DNA of 17,500 nt, from the NCBI GenBank assembly GCA_030674155.1, contig CM060344.1, positions 22,986,467-23,003,966 on the forward strand. Direction: 5' to 3'. Each line of letters starts with the position of its first letter. The first letter of the stretch is position 1. Source of the DNA: Stramonita haemastoma (taxonomy: Eukaryota; Mollusca; Gastropoda; Neogastropoda; Muricidae). Shown here one piece after another: positions 1-9,161 of the stretch. A program made the position numbers and the translations under genes. Under the pieces are notes generated by a model, which had not been told where the DNA came from, ran no database searches, and saw only the letters and a program-made list of their open reading frames with translations.

Positions 1-489
1 TTGGACTTTTAAAATTCATGTTCAACACAACTGGAAAATGTTCTGTTTGGGCATAACTTATATTGTTGTTAATTTCTTGAATGCTTGTTTGCTGTTAGTA
101 TTTTTGTGAGTTTTTTTCTTCATAATATTGTTTTAAAGTAAGAAAGATTTGTGAATATGTATACATATTTTGTTGTTTGGGTTGATCTTTTCTCTGCTTT
201 CTCCTCTCAATTTTAATATATTTGAATAAATCATAGGTAATGTATTTGTCTTGACATTAATATTCAGGTCAATAGGAGATTGTGTGTTTGTTGAATACAT
301 ATTTATTTCTTTTGTTAAAATAATTATCAATATATCCAGTGGGAATTGTGAAATTTGTTGAATGTATACCTGTCTCCTTTTTGTAAACCATAGGTTGAAC
401 TTTAATTGTTGGTGTTGGTGATTTTGCTTTTGATTTTGATTTTGTTTTGATTTTGTTGTTGGTCTTTTTATTTTTATTTTTGTTTTGCT

Positions 490-600
490 AATCTGTAATC
501 AGGACAAGGTCCAGATGAAAAAAAGCTTTGCGAATACTTACTCTGTTACCCTTGGAATATAGATATTATTCTTTCATTCATTCATTCTTTGTTTTCATAT
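490..600 (+). repeat. Retroposon 3' tail in copy A
   Basis: The block runs from the AATCAGGACAAGG motif through ACTTACTCTGTTACCCTTGG to a short TTCA tetranucleotide run. The same tail, closer to an intact form (CTGTTACCCTTGAAAAATAA followed by AGATTATTCATTCA), stands alone at 10664-10707. That makes this a dispersed LINE or SINE 3' end rather than a feature private to the array. An ATTC-type tail after an AATAAAG-like motif is typical of non-LTR retroposons. The element body upstream cannot be delimited by eye. Confidence 0.6.
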
Positions 601-1176
601 GATTGGTGTGTGCCTATTTCTGATGTACATTTGCTTGTGTGTGTTTAATATTTGTGTGCGTGTGATGTACACTTGTTTCTGTGTATGATATAAGTGTGTT
701 TCTGATGTCGGTCTCTGTATGTGCAGAGTGGGGGTGAACACATCTGTGAGGGAAGCATGCTTGATGTTCTAGAGTTGCTAGACCACAGGAGGGGATTTTT
801 CACACCAAGATACAAAACTTATTACGATTCTCTTCATACAGTATTCAAATTTGTTAGAGAAGATAAGTCATTTATCATATTGGTTTTTAAAAGGAATGAT
901 TAGTTTGTACTTTTTGTTTTTATTTTAAGTACTGAAAAACTGAACAGGATTTTAATATTTTGTATGGGATGGAAAACTTGGAAACTTTAAAGCTGCCATT
1001 TCTGAAAACAAGCTAGTTCAGATCAGACATCTTCTGTCTTGGTGGTTTATCTTGACATCAAATGGTATTGTGTGTTTGTATGCAGGTTGTAGGGGGGGTG
1101 GGGGAGGAAGGAGCATTGTTGCTACTACATTATTCCTCAGACTTTATTTTACATCTCCATTTCTGTGTGTTCACAG

Positions 1177-1223
1177 GTCTGGTGTGCCCAGCCAGCTGAA
1201 GACAATGTGGGATGATCAGGGAA
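1177..1223 (+). other. Candidate short exon, copy A
   Basis: A 47 bp block follows a pyrimidine-rich stretch ending TTCACAG and precedes GTATTTG, so it could be a GT-AG exon. Its open frame reads SGVPSQLKTMWDDQG. The copy C block (5644-5690) is also 47 bp, in the same phase, and reads LGVPRQLKTMWDDQL; copy B (3809-3856) is one base longer and frameshifted. I do not recognise the peptide. Against an exon: the flanking intron-like DNA is about equally conserved between copies, and the donor (GAA|GTATTT) is only moderate. The block may simply be part of the repeat. Confidence 0.3.
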
Positions 1224-2640
1224 GTATTTGTCTGTGTATCTGCTAGTGTGTAATGTTTGTTTGTGGCTTGTATATTTTCAGAAGTGTTGGTGTACATAAG
1301 TGTTTTGTGTAGGTATACATGAGTGTAAGAAGAGGGATTGATATATTTATGACTTGCCATAAAGTTGCCTTGTTGTTGATGTGTTGGTATGTTACATCCA
1401 CCCATTTGTTCATTGTTGTTTCTTTGTTGTTTCTTTTTGTCTAATATTATTTTAACAAGTTTACAATCCTTACACACAGTTCTCTGACCTTTTCTAATTG
1501 TTCATCTTTTTTCATGATGTTTAGCTGCAGCTCGATAAGTGAAGTGAAGATGTTTCTGATCTCTCCTTGTTGTCATGTGTTTTTTTAATACTTTGTTGAT
1601 TGGTCTGTTTTGATAAAGATGTATCCTGAAGATACTATCTCTCTCTGTCTCTGTCTCTCTGTCTTTCATTCATATTTGTCTTCACAACTGTCAGTTTTCC
1701 CACTTTCAGCTGCTGTCCATTCCATCCCAGCCCAGATGGGCCAGCTGTTTTAATTACGGATGTAAACTGAACACACTTGGCCTAGGTAAAAGGAAGGGTT
1801 GTGCTAAATTTAGCAGCCTTGACTAAGTAATGTTGGATTTGTGCCTGTGTCTTATGTATAATCTGTAATTTGGAATGTATGAGATAGTTATTTGCATAGA
1901 ATAATTCTTTTGAAAGACATTGACTTGATCTGTTGCAGGATAATATTGATTTATTAAAGAAGGGTTTCCTGTGGGTGTTTTGTCAGACTGTGTTGATGGG
2001 CTTCGTTTGATGATGATGTAACACATAAGATGCTTTCTCTCTTCTCACTGTCTCTCTCTCTCCCTCCCTCTCTTCCTTTCTTCTCTATTCCCTCTCTTCC
2101 GTTCCTTCATATACTTTACTTGCTTATATTATATTACCCTAAACTCACCATCAAATAAAAATGTTTTGGTTCTTATGTTGATTTAGAAATGTAGTTTTGT
2201 TGTATAAATAATGATGGGTTGTGTTTCTTTGTTTGTTTGGTTTGTTGGTTGGTTGGGTTTTTCCCCTCTTTGCATGTGTCTTTCTGTCATGTATATGTTA
2301 CACCTATTTGGACTTTCTGAATTCATGTTCTTGAACATGACTTGAAAAAGGTTATGTTTGGATGTGACATCACATTGCTGATTTCTTGAAGGTTTGTTTG
2401 CTGTTATTTTTTTCCTTTTCTTCATAATATTGTGGTTCAAAGTAAGATAGATTTGTGATTTTTTTCTTTGTGTTGATTTTTTCTCTACTGTCTCCTCTCA
2501 ATTTTTATCTATTTGATTTAATTATAACTAGTATATCTGTCTTGACATTAATGTTGAATGTATACCTGTCTCCTTTCTTAAAATGATAAGGTGAACTTTT
2601 ATTGTTGGTGTTGATTATTTTTATTTTTTGGTGTAGGGTT

Positions 2641-2735
2641 TATATTTTGTTTTGCTAATCCCTAATCAGGACAATATACTTACTCTGTTACTCTTGGAAT
2701 ATAGAGAGTATTCATTCATTAATTCCTTGTTTTCA
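2641..2735 (+). repeat. Retroposon 3' tail in copy B
   Basis: Counterpart of the tail at 490-600: CTAATCAGGACAA, then ACTTACTCTGTTACTCTTGG, then ATTCATTCATTAATTCC. It sits at the same place in the repeat unit, so the retroposon inserted before the unit was duplicated. Confidence 0.55.
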
Positions 2736-3240
2736 TGTGATTGGTGTGTGCCTATTTCTCATGTACACTTGCTTCTGTGATTGATATTTGTGTGTATGTG
2801 ATGTACACTTGTTTCTGTGTATGATGTGTGTGTTTCTGATGTCTGTTTCTGTGTATGGTATCAGTGTGTTTCTGATGTCTGTTTCTGTATGTGCAGAGTG
2901 GGACTGAACACATGTGTGAGGGGAAACATGATTGATGTTCCAGGGTTGCTACACAACTGGATAAGATGCATCAATGATACATATTCAACTTAAAGGTACA
3001 AAACTCACTGTGATTCTCCTCACACATCATTCAAAGCTGATAGACAAAAGCCGTTTTTGTGTTGGTTTTCAACAGGAATAATTTGCACTTTTTAAAAATA
3101 TTTAAAGTATTAAAAAGGAGAGCAAAATTTTAAAGTTCTGTATAAAATGGGAAATTATGACACTTTAGATCTGCCATACTGATAACAAGCTGATTTAGAT
3201 CAGACTTGTTGTGTCTTGGTGGTTTACCTTGACATCAAAT

Positions 3241-3665
3241 GTGGCGCTCCACCAAGAAATGAGTCGCTTAGCACATTACCCAATTTTTGCGCTAGGAGCC
3301 TTTAAAGGCAGGTGGGGGTCAGTTTGTCAATTTTGTGATTTGATTGATTATTAAACTAGATCTGTGTTTATTTATCTTATAATGAAATATCAAGGTATCA
3401 TTTTTATTCCTTTTGCTTCTAAATGTGTTTTGAAAATACCAAAGCACTCATTCTGACAACCTGTTACCAAAATAAATTTGCCCATTTCTCATTTTGTCCC
3501 ATCCTGCAGTCTATCATTTCAATTTGTATAATGTTGCAACAAAATTGTCTGATTTTCAATCTGTTTTTTGTATTTGATAGCCACTTTATTGCACATTAAT
3601 AACATGTCAATAACTAAAAATTGATCCTCGTGTGCACTCCGTCTCATTATGTGGTGGAGCGTCAC
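3241..3665. mobile_element. MITE-like element with 35 bp TIRs, copy 1
   Basis: A 425 bp insertion inside copy B. Its ends form an inverted repeat. The left end starts GTGGCGCTCCACCA and the reverse complement of the right end starts GTGACGCTCCACCA; I count 26 matches over 35 bp, including a block AATGAG shared further in. The flank ends in CATCAAAT on the left and begins AAATGGTA on the right. Copy A reads CATCAAATGGTA without interruption at the matching place (near 1055), so AAAT is the likely 4 bp target duplication. No transposase-length frame is present, so it would be non-autonomous. I cannot assign a superfamily with confidence. The short minus-strand frame across its right half is not a recognisable protein. 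Confidence 0.85.
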
Positions 3666-3808
3666 AAATGGTATTGTCATACATGTGTGTGTTTGTTGGG
3701 ATTTTGTGTTGTTTGTGGGGTTGTTGTTTTTTTTTGGGGGGAGCGTTAATACTACATTATAACTCAGACTTTCTTTATTTTGACATATCCCTTTCTGTGT
3801 GTTCACAG

Positions 3809-3856
3809 GCCTGGTGTACTCCAGACAGCCGAAGACATTATGGGATTATCAATTAA
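3809..3856 (+). other. Exon-like block, copy B (frame broken)
   Basis: Counterpart of the candidate exon at 1177-1223, with the same TTCACAG acceptor context. It has one extra base (GTACTCCAGAC against GTGCCCAGCC in A and GTACCCAGAC in C), which shifts the frame after PGV. If the block were ever coding, this copy is disabled. Confidence 0.3.
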
Positions 3857-4261
3857 GTATTTTGTCTGTGCATCTGCTATTGTGTAATGTTTGTGGCTTG
3901 TTGTGTGTTACTATGAGTGATAGTGTACATAAGTGTTTTTGTGTAGGTATACAAGAGTGTAAGAAGAGGGATTGATATATTTATGCCTTGCCACAGTTTG
4001 CCCTGTTGGTGATGTATTAGCATGTTACATCCACCCCATTGTTCATTGTTGTTTCCTTGTTGTTTCTTTTTTTTCTAATATTTTAATAGGTTGAAAATAC
4101 TTACACACAATTCTTTGACCTTTTTATTTGTTCATCTTTTTTCTGATGTTTTGCTGCAGCTAGATGAGTGAAGTGAAGATGTTTCTGAACTCTCCTTGTT
4201 TTCATGTGTTTTTTTTATAATTTGTTGATGGGTCTGTTTTGATAAAGATGTAACCTGAGGA

Positions 4262-4341
<80 letters not shown>
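4262..4341 (+). repeat. (CT)n microsatellite in copy B
   Basis: About 80 bp of CT dinucleotide with a few CCT interruptions. Copy A has only a short CT-rich run at the matching place (about 1637-1665), so the expansion is specific to copy B. Confidence 0.97.
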
Positions 4342-4681
4342 AATTTCTCCCTTTTTATGTTCCACTTTCAGATAATATATCATTCTGAAGGTGTCACTAG
4401 GTAGAAATGTTGTGGTTCTTTTATAGGATTGGAAGATGTATTTTTGTTGTCTAAATAAGGAGGACTTTGTTTTTGTGTTTTGTTGGTTGTTGATTGGTCC
4501 CCTTACATATAGATTATGCCTTTTTGAACTTTTAAAGTTCATGTTCTTGAACATGGCTTAGAAGATTGCATGTTTGGGTATTGTTCATTTTTGGACTCTT
4601 TGTATGCTGTTAGTTTTCATAATAGTTTTTTTCTTTCCTTCATAATATTGTTTTAAATTTTAGAAAGAATTGTGAAAATGG

Positions 4682-4710
<29 letters not shown>
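4682..4710 (+). repeat. (GTT)n microsatellite
   Basis: Nine to ten GTT repeats, followed by a TTTTGGGGGGG run. It is present only in copy C, replacing GTTGTTTGGGTTGATC-like sequence at the corresponding place in copy A. Confidence 0.95.
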
Positions 4711-4712
<2 letters not shown>

Positions 4713-4986
4713 TGGGGGGGGCTATAACTTGTGTTTCTGTCTTGGCATTAATGTTTGGGTCATTTGGGAATTATGTAATTATGTGTTTGCCAAATACATA
4801 TCTTTATCTTTTGGTTAAATAATCATCCATTTATCCAGTGGGGATCATGAGTTTGTTGAATGCATACCTGTCTCTTTTTTCTAAAACCATAAGTTGAACT
4901 TTCATTGTTGGTGATGGTGATTTGTGTTTTTATGTGTGTTTTTTCATGGGGAGGGGGCTTGTTATTGGGTTTTTATTTTGTTTTTT

Positions 4987-5095
4987 GCTTTGCTAATCCC
5001 TAATCAGGACAAGGACTGAGTGAAAAAAATATGTGCATACTTTCTCTGTTACCCTTAGAACATAGAGATTGTTCATGTTTTCATTCATTTATTCC
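4987..5095 (+). repeat. Retroposon 3' tail in copy C
   Basis: Counterpart of 490-600: CTAATCCCTAATCAGGACAA, then TTTCTCTGTTACCCTTAG, then a short TTCATTCATT run. It is the most decayed of the three copies in the array. Confidence 0.5.
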
Positions 5096-5643
5096 ATGTT
5101 TTAATGTGATTGATGTGTGCCTATTTTTGATGTAAACATAATTTTGTATGTTTGATATCTGTGTATTTTTGATGCACACTTGTTTCTGTACATGATATAG
5201 TGTGTTTCTGATGTCTGTTTCATTTATGTGCAGATTGATGTTCCAGAGTTGCAACACCACTGGACTGGATTTTTCACACAAAGGTACAAAACTCACTGTG
5301 ATTCTCTTCACACATCATTCACATTTGTTGTAGAAAAGAAGTCACTTTCATATTGGTTTTTAAAAGAATGCTTTGTACTTTTCACTTAGTGTTTAAAAAA
5401 CTGAATGTAATGTTTTGTACTAAATGAGAAACTCTGAAACTTAAGAGCTGCAATTCACAGCTGGTCCAGATCAGGCTTGTTCTATCTTGGTGGTTTACCT
5501 TAACATCATATGAAGTTTTGTCCATGTGTGCATGCATATGTGTGTGTGCATGTATTTTTGTTGGTTGTTTTTTTGGGGGGGGGGTTGTTACTATATTATT
5601 ACTCAGACTTCATTTTTACATATCCTTTTCTGTGTGTTTACAG

Positions 5644-5690
5644 GCTTGGTGTACCCAGACAGCTGAAGACAATGTGGGATGATCAGTTAA
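5644..5690 (+). other. Candidate short exon, copy C
   Basis: A 47 bp block behind TGTGTGTTTACAG and before GTATTTTG, open as LGVPRQLKTMWDDQL in the same phase as copy A. A and C differ at about seven sites, two of them in the last few bases. The retained length and frame are compatible with a duplicated phase-1 exon but are not proof. No neighbouring exon with a compatible phase could be picked out by eye, and I recognise no protein family. Confidence 0.3.
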
Positions 5691-6169
5691 GTATTTTGTC
5701 TGTGCATCTGCTAGTGTTTATGGTTTGTTTGTGGCGTGTTGTATACGATTGTGTGTAGATATACACAAGTGCAGGAAGAGGGATTGATATATATTCATAA
5801 GTGTGTAAGTAGGGAAGGGAGATGGGTTTATATATTGCTTACATTATCATAGAGCTGGAGATGCTTTCAGCAGCACTGTCTAAGTGTCAGTGCTTTGTGT
5901 GTGTGTGTGTGAGGGGGGGTATTACCTGAGACACTTTCACAGTCTGGCTGGCTATAATGTTGCCTTGTTGTATTGCATGATAGCTGACCCCTTGTTGAAT
6001 CTGGTTTCTTTTTGTCTAATATTTTCACACTCTTTAAACACTTGCACAAAGAGTGGGTTTTTAAAAATTCCGTTTGAACAATGTTCAACTGCAGCCTACT
6101 TTTTTGCACATTTACTATGATATATTTTTTTAATTTGGCATGTTCATTTTATGATTTGTGCCAGGTTAT

Positions 6170-6338
6170 TTGATGCGAGTATTGATTCTGATGTGTTTCT
6201 GTGTATGATATATGATTTTTTCTTATGTACATTTCTTCGTGTGTTTAATGTACACATGCTTCTAATACCTCTTTCTGTGTTTGGTGTAGATATGCTTCTG
6301 ATGTCTGGTTGTGTATGTGCAGAGTGGGGGTGAACACT
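6170..6338 (+). repeat. Fragment D of the tandem unit
   Basis: Matches positions about 600-738 of copy A. The GATGTGTTTCTGTGTATGAT motif, TGTACA-rich stretch, TTCTGATGTCTG block and TATGTGCAGAGTGGGGGTGA occur in the same order. Homology ends in AACAC at about 6338 and unrelated GC-rich sequence follows, so this is the truncated right edge of the array. Confidence 0.7.
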
Positions 6339-6545
6339 GCCCTGTGTCACACCTGTCTGTCCCCCCACAATGAGCCAGCAGTGAAGACTGTGCACACTGT
6401 TTTGCCTTCCTCTAGTAAGGGAGGAGTGAGGGAGGGCGGGCTGCTGTACAGACACTGCCTGCCTGCTGCCCTGTGCCTGCCACACCTGTCTGTCCCCCCA
6501 CAGTGACTGAGCCAGCCAGCAGTGAACAGGAGGGTGAGGACATAA
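6339..6545. repeat. GC-rich patch with internal direct duplication
   Basis: The block GCCCTGTGTCACACCTGTCT, then GTCCCCCCACA, then GAGCCAGCAGTGAA at 6339-6384 recurs, slightly expanded, at 6468-6526, an offset of about 130-140 bp. The patch is much richer in G and C than its surroundings. Minus-strand frames of about 100-130 codons cross it but run on into the adjacent poly-T tract, so they are weak evidence for a gene. A non-coding duplicate or part of an exon are both possible. Confidence 0.6.
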
Positions 6546-6582
6546 CATGACATGACATAGCTGGCATTGTCCAGGATGAACT

Positions 6583-6780
6583 GAACTTTTCTTTTTTTTT
6601 TTTTCTTCTGCTTCCTTCTTCTTCTGTTCTGTCTTTTTTTTTTTACTTTCTTCTTCAATGCTCCTTACTTTTGTTTTCTGCTTCCTTTTTTTCTTCTTCT
6701 TCCTGTGTTGCCTTCTTCATTTATTTCTCCCCTGCTTTGAATTTTTCTTTCTCCAGTTTTCATCATCATCATCCATGCCA
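6583..6780 (+). repeat. Polypyrimidine low-complexity tract
   Basis: About 200 bp dominated by TTC and T runs (CTTTTCTTTTTTTT, TTCTTCTTCTG, TTTTCTTCTTC), ending near a CATCATCATCATCC run. Frames here are compositional. Confidence 0.9.
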
Positions 6781-6886
6781 CTCTTGTTTTTGAAGGTGGT
6801 TGTTTTTGTTGTGAAGTCTGTTCCTCTTGTTCTTTGCTGCTTTGGGGGTCAGAACAGCTAGGCTGCCTGCATCAGAAACAGCCACC

Positions 6887-6955
6887 TGTCTCTTTCTATC
6901 TCTCTCTCTCACTTTCTCTCTCTCTCACTTTCTCTCTCTCTCTCCCTCTCTCTCT
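6887..6955 (+). repeat. (CT)n tract with ACTTT interruptions
   Basis: CT dinucleotides broken twice by CACTTTCT. The tract immediately precedes the open stretch at 6958-7146. Confidence 0.95.
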
Positions 6956-6957
6956 AA

Positions 6958-7146
6958 AATGAAAACCATTTTGTGTTTATTTGTGCCACGTATGAAGATT
7001 TATGGATAAAATTTCTAAAAGAATCAAAAGAACTCTCTCTGCACTCGTTACTTAGAGCCTCTGAACCTGACCACAGATATAATTTATCTAAATTTGTGTT
7101 TCATGCAAATAATAGGCGGAAAAAGTACTCTAAGTCTATCAGGTAA
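6958..7146 (+). pseudogene. Possible C-terminal remnant of a LINE ORF
   Basis: Sixty-two open codons end in TAA at 7144-7146, with a stop immediately upstream at 6955-6957 and no initiating methionine that would make a sensible protein. The translation has ordinary, mixed composition, unlike the flanking repeats. It includes CATYEDLWIKFLKESKELSL, and a charged end HANNRRKKYSKSIR. It is followed by about 290 bp of AT-rich DNA and then by a tail shared with 10534-10587. The order (ORF end, 3' UTR, dispersed tail) is that of a 5'-truncated LINE. The family assignment is inference; a random open stretch of this length is possible in AT-rich DNA. Confidence 0.25.
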
Positions 7147-7439
7147 TCCTGTGAGGTACACCTGTCTAAACATGTTCACCTTTATCTATATCGCCTATTA
7201 TCAAGAATGTGTGCTAGAACATGATTGTTTTTTCCTTTTTTTTCCTTATCTGCCCCCTCTTATACTGTCTCTGATTCTGATCATTACAGTAAAAGTGAAA
7301 TGTAAAATGTGGTTAGACAACTGTTCTGAAGACTTGAACTGTAGTAGGTATGAAATGTACATAAGCTTAAGATATCCAGTGATTGTAGAATACAGATAGG
7401 TGCTGTTATGTCAGATATTTTTCCTATCTTCTTTTCTAT
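7147..7439 (+). other. Unassigned AT-rich stretch, possible LINE 3' UTR
   Basis: No landmark apart from a short poly-T run near 7226-7245. It lies between the open stretch at 6958-7146 and the conserved tail at 7440, so it may be the 3' UTR of the same retroposon. It does not match the sequence upstream of the second tail (10193-10533). Confidence 0.35.
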
Positions 7440-7499
7440 ATTGTATTGTGGCCCAAGGCCCATGTGCAATTAAATCATTTCAGTGTTCAATGTTCAGTG
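7440..7499 (+). repeat. Retroposon 3' tail, TATTGTGGCCCAAGGCC type, copy 1
   Basis: TGTATTGTGGCCCAAGGCCC, an AATTAAAT signal-like motif, then a short TTCAGTGTTCAATG-type repeat running straight into (CT)n. A second copy at 10534-10587 has the same order and also runs into (CT)n. Shared 3' ends with unrelated upstream DNA are typical of 5'-truncated LINEs or of a LINE/SINE pair sharing a tail. Confidence 0.65.
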
Positions 7500-7700
7500 T
7501 TCTCTCTCTCTCTCTCCCTCTCTCTCTCCCTCTCTCTCTCTGTCTCTCTCCCTCTCTCTGTGTCTCTCTCCCTCTCTCTCTGTCTCTCTCTCTGTCTCTC
7601 TCCCTCTCTCTTTCTCTCTCCCCCTCTCTCTCTCTCTCTCCCCTCCCCCCTCTCTCTCTCTCCCTCTCTCTCCTTCCCTCCCCCCTCTCTCTCTCTCTCT

Positions 7701-7774
<74 letters not shown>
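7500..7774 (+). repeat. Long (CT)n microsatellite
   Basis: 275 bp of CT repeats. The left two thirds carries CCCT, GT and CCCCCCT interruptions; the last part (about 7700-7774) is nearly pure, suggesting recent growth at the right end. The long serine/leucine and arginine/glutamate frames across it are artefacts of the dinucleotide. Confidence 0.98.
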
Positions 7775-7777
<3 letters not shown>

Positions 7778-7820
7778 CTCAGCACTGGGTCAGCTGCAGG
7801 TGTCAGGAAGGGGAGATTGT

Positions 7821-7893
7821 GTCAAGTCAAAGTGTGATGTCCACAGGGTACATTAAATAAGCCATGCATTGGCTTTTTAAAATTAAGCCAGCA
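7821..7893 (-). repeat. Reverse-oriented retroposon 3' end, copy 1
   Basis: GTCAAGTCAAAG, then GGGTACATTAAATAAGCCAT, then TTGGCTTTT aligns with 12248-12322, where TCAAGTCAAGTCAAAATTTT leads into GGTACATTGAAGAATCATTG and TTTGCTTTT. Read on the minus strand, each ends in an AATAAAA-like motif and a TTGAC pentamer tail, as a retroposon 3' end would. This copy has only one and a half pentamers and is more decayed. Confidence 0.5.
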
Positions 7894-8035
7894 ATGTAGA
7901 AACAAAAACAATTTGATCTAAGTACATTATTGCCACAGCCCATAATAAACAGATTAAATATTAGAAAACAACAGTGAAGAAAAACTTGAACAAGAAAAAA
8001 TACACTACAAAACACACAGCCCCAGGCAGGCAGCA
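7894..8035. other. A-rich unassigned segment
   Basis: A-rich DNA that may be the rest of the reverse-oriented retroposon. It ends at a CAGGCAGGCAGCA motif before the poly-C tract. Confidence 0.3.
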
Positions 8036-8084
8036 CCCCCCCCCCCCCCCCACACACACACACACACACACCCACACACACACA
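8036..8084. repeat. Poly-C followed by (CA)n
   Basis: Sixteen C residues followed by about 33 bp of CA with one CCC interruption. Confidence 0.97.
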
Positions 8085-9161
8085 TTTAGATTTTTTTAAA
8101 GTTAGAACAACAAATAAATCAAAAGAACAAATCAGAAGGTATCAAACAAATAAGATTAAAAATCACCTGTTCTTTCCTGTTCATACTTTTTAATAATAAA
8201 AAAAACCCAACAAAACCAAGAAGAAAATGATCAAACACAACAAACAGGGAAAGAAACAAACTAAACAGGAAAACAAACAAAACAAACAAGGAAGTAGATA
8301 AAATAAACAAGGAAATAAGGAAAGAAGCAATGAAAGTACAAAAAGTAAATATAAGAAACAAGAAAACGGAAAACAAACAACGCAAAAACAAGGAAATAAA
8401 CACAAAGAAGAGACAAGAAAGTGTACAAATAAAACAAAGAAGGAAATAAACAAGAAAAAAAGAGGGAAATTAACATCAAAGAAAAAAAGGAAATAAACAA
8501 AAAAAATGAACAAGGAAAAGCATAAAGAAAAAGAAATGCTGCAAACAAAGATGTAAACAAGGAAACAATCATGGAAACTAAAAAGAAAATTAAACAAATA
8601 TAAACAAAAAAATAATAAAAGAAAACAAACAAGAAAATAAACAAATTAAATTACAAAAGAAACAAGTAAAACAAACAAGGTAATAAACAAATGCATGTAA
8701 AAAAGAAATAAACAAATAAAAGAACAAAAGAAATAATGAAATATACAGGTTAAAACTAACAAGGAAATAAAAACGAAATTTAACAAAGAAACAAATAAAG
8801 CAAACAAAAAAAACAAATAAGGTAAACAAGGAAAAAAAAGAAAATAGACATAAAAACTAACAAGGAAATAAAGAAATAAATAAACAAGGAAATAAAAACA
8901 AAAAATCGAAATAAATAAAACAAAAAAGGAAAGAAGAAAATGAAGAAAAGAAACAAACAAGGAAATAGACTAGGAAAACAACTAATAAAACACACAAGGA
9001 AACAAAGAGAAAAAACAAAAACAAAAACGGAAATAAATAAAACAAGCAAAGAAATAAACAAATGAAATAGACAAGAAACAAAGTAAACAAGGACAGAAAC
9101 AAGCACAACAAATAAGGTAACAAACAGGAGAATAAAAATATAAAACAAACAAGTAGAGCCC

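Larger units (their letters stand above)
1..2307 (+). repeat. Tandem ~2.2 kb unit, copy A
   Basis: First copy of a long direct repeat. Landmarks recur in the same order in copies B and C: an opening block (TTGGACTTTTAAAATTCATG at 1, TTGGACTTTCTGAATTCATG at 2308, a close relative near 4523), a TCAGGACAAGG-type block, CTCTGTTACCCTTGGAATAT with a (TTCA)n run, TATGTGCAGAGTGGG, CATCAAATGGTATTG, a splice-like CACAG block, and GAAGTGAAGATGTTTCTG. The copies differ by many substitutions and small indels, so the duplication is old. Sequence left of position 1 is not visible, so the array may extend further. The open frame at 721-903 lies inside the unit but is not preserved in B or C and is probably non-coding. 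Confidence 0.85.
2308..4520 (+). repeat. Tandem ~2.2 kb unit, copy B
   Basis: Second copy, starting at TTGGACTTTCTGAATTCATG and ending just before the opening block of copy C. It contains all landmarks of copy A, plus a 425 bp inserted element at 3241-3665 and a longer (CT)n tract at 4262-4341. Without the insertion, its opening-to-exon-block distance is about 1.08 kb, against about 1.18 kb in A and 1.12 kb in C. Confidence 0.85.
4521..6125 (+). repeat. Tandem ~2.2 kb unit, copy C (diverged)
   Basis: Third copy, opening near TTTGAACTTTTAAAGTTCATG. The first 1.2 kb follows A and B, but the TATGTGCAGAGTGGGGG block is shortened: TATGTGCAG runs straight into ATTGATGTTCC at 5225-5240. After about 5820 it is partly replaced, with a TGTGTGTGTGAGGGGGGG run near 5900. 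Short matches to A resume (GTTGCCTTGTTG near 5960, TTTCTTTTTGTCTAATATT near 6006). It stops before the unit end and fragment D follows. Confidence 0.75.

Noticed and set aside
721..903. Plus-strand frame of 60 codons in copy A following a TATGTGCAG acceptor-like site
   Set aside because: The frame is not kept in copies B or C, where indels and a deletion disrupt it. It is probably ordinary repeat sequence.
4132..4554. Minus-strand frame of 140 codons with an Arg-Glu run
   Set aside because: It spans the (CT)n tract in copy B, and the flanking residues match unit DNA that is not open in copies A or C.
7400..7860. Serine/leucine-rich plus-strand and arginine/glutamate-rich minus-strand frames
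   Set aside because: Direct translation of the (CT)n microsatellite in several frames.
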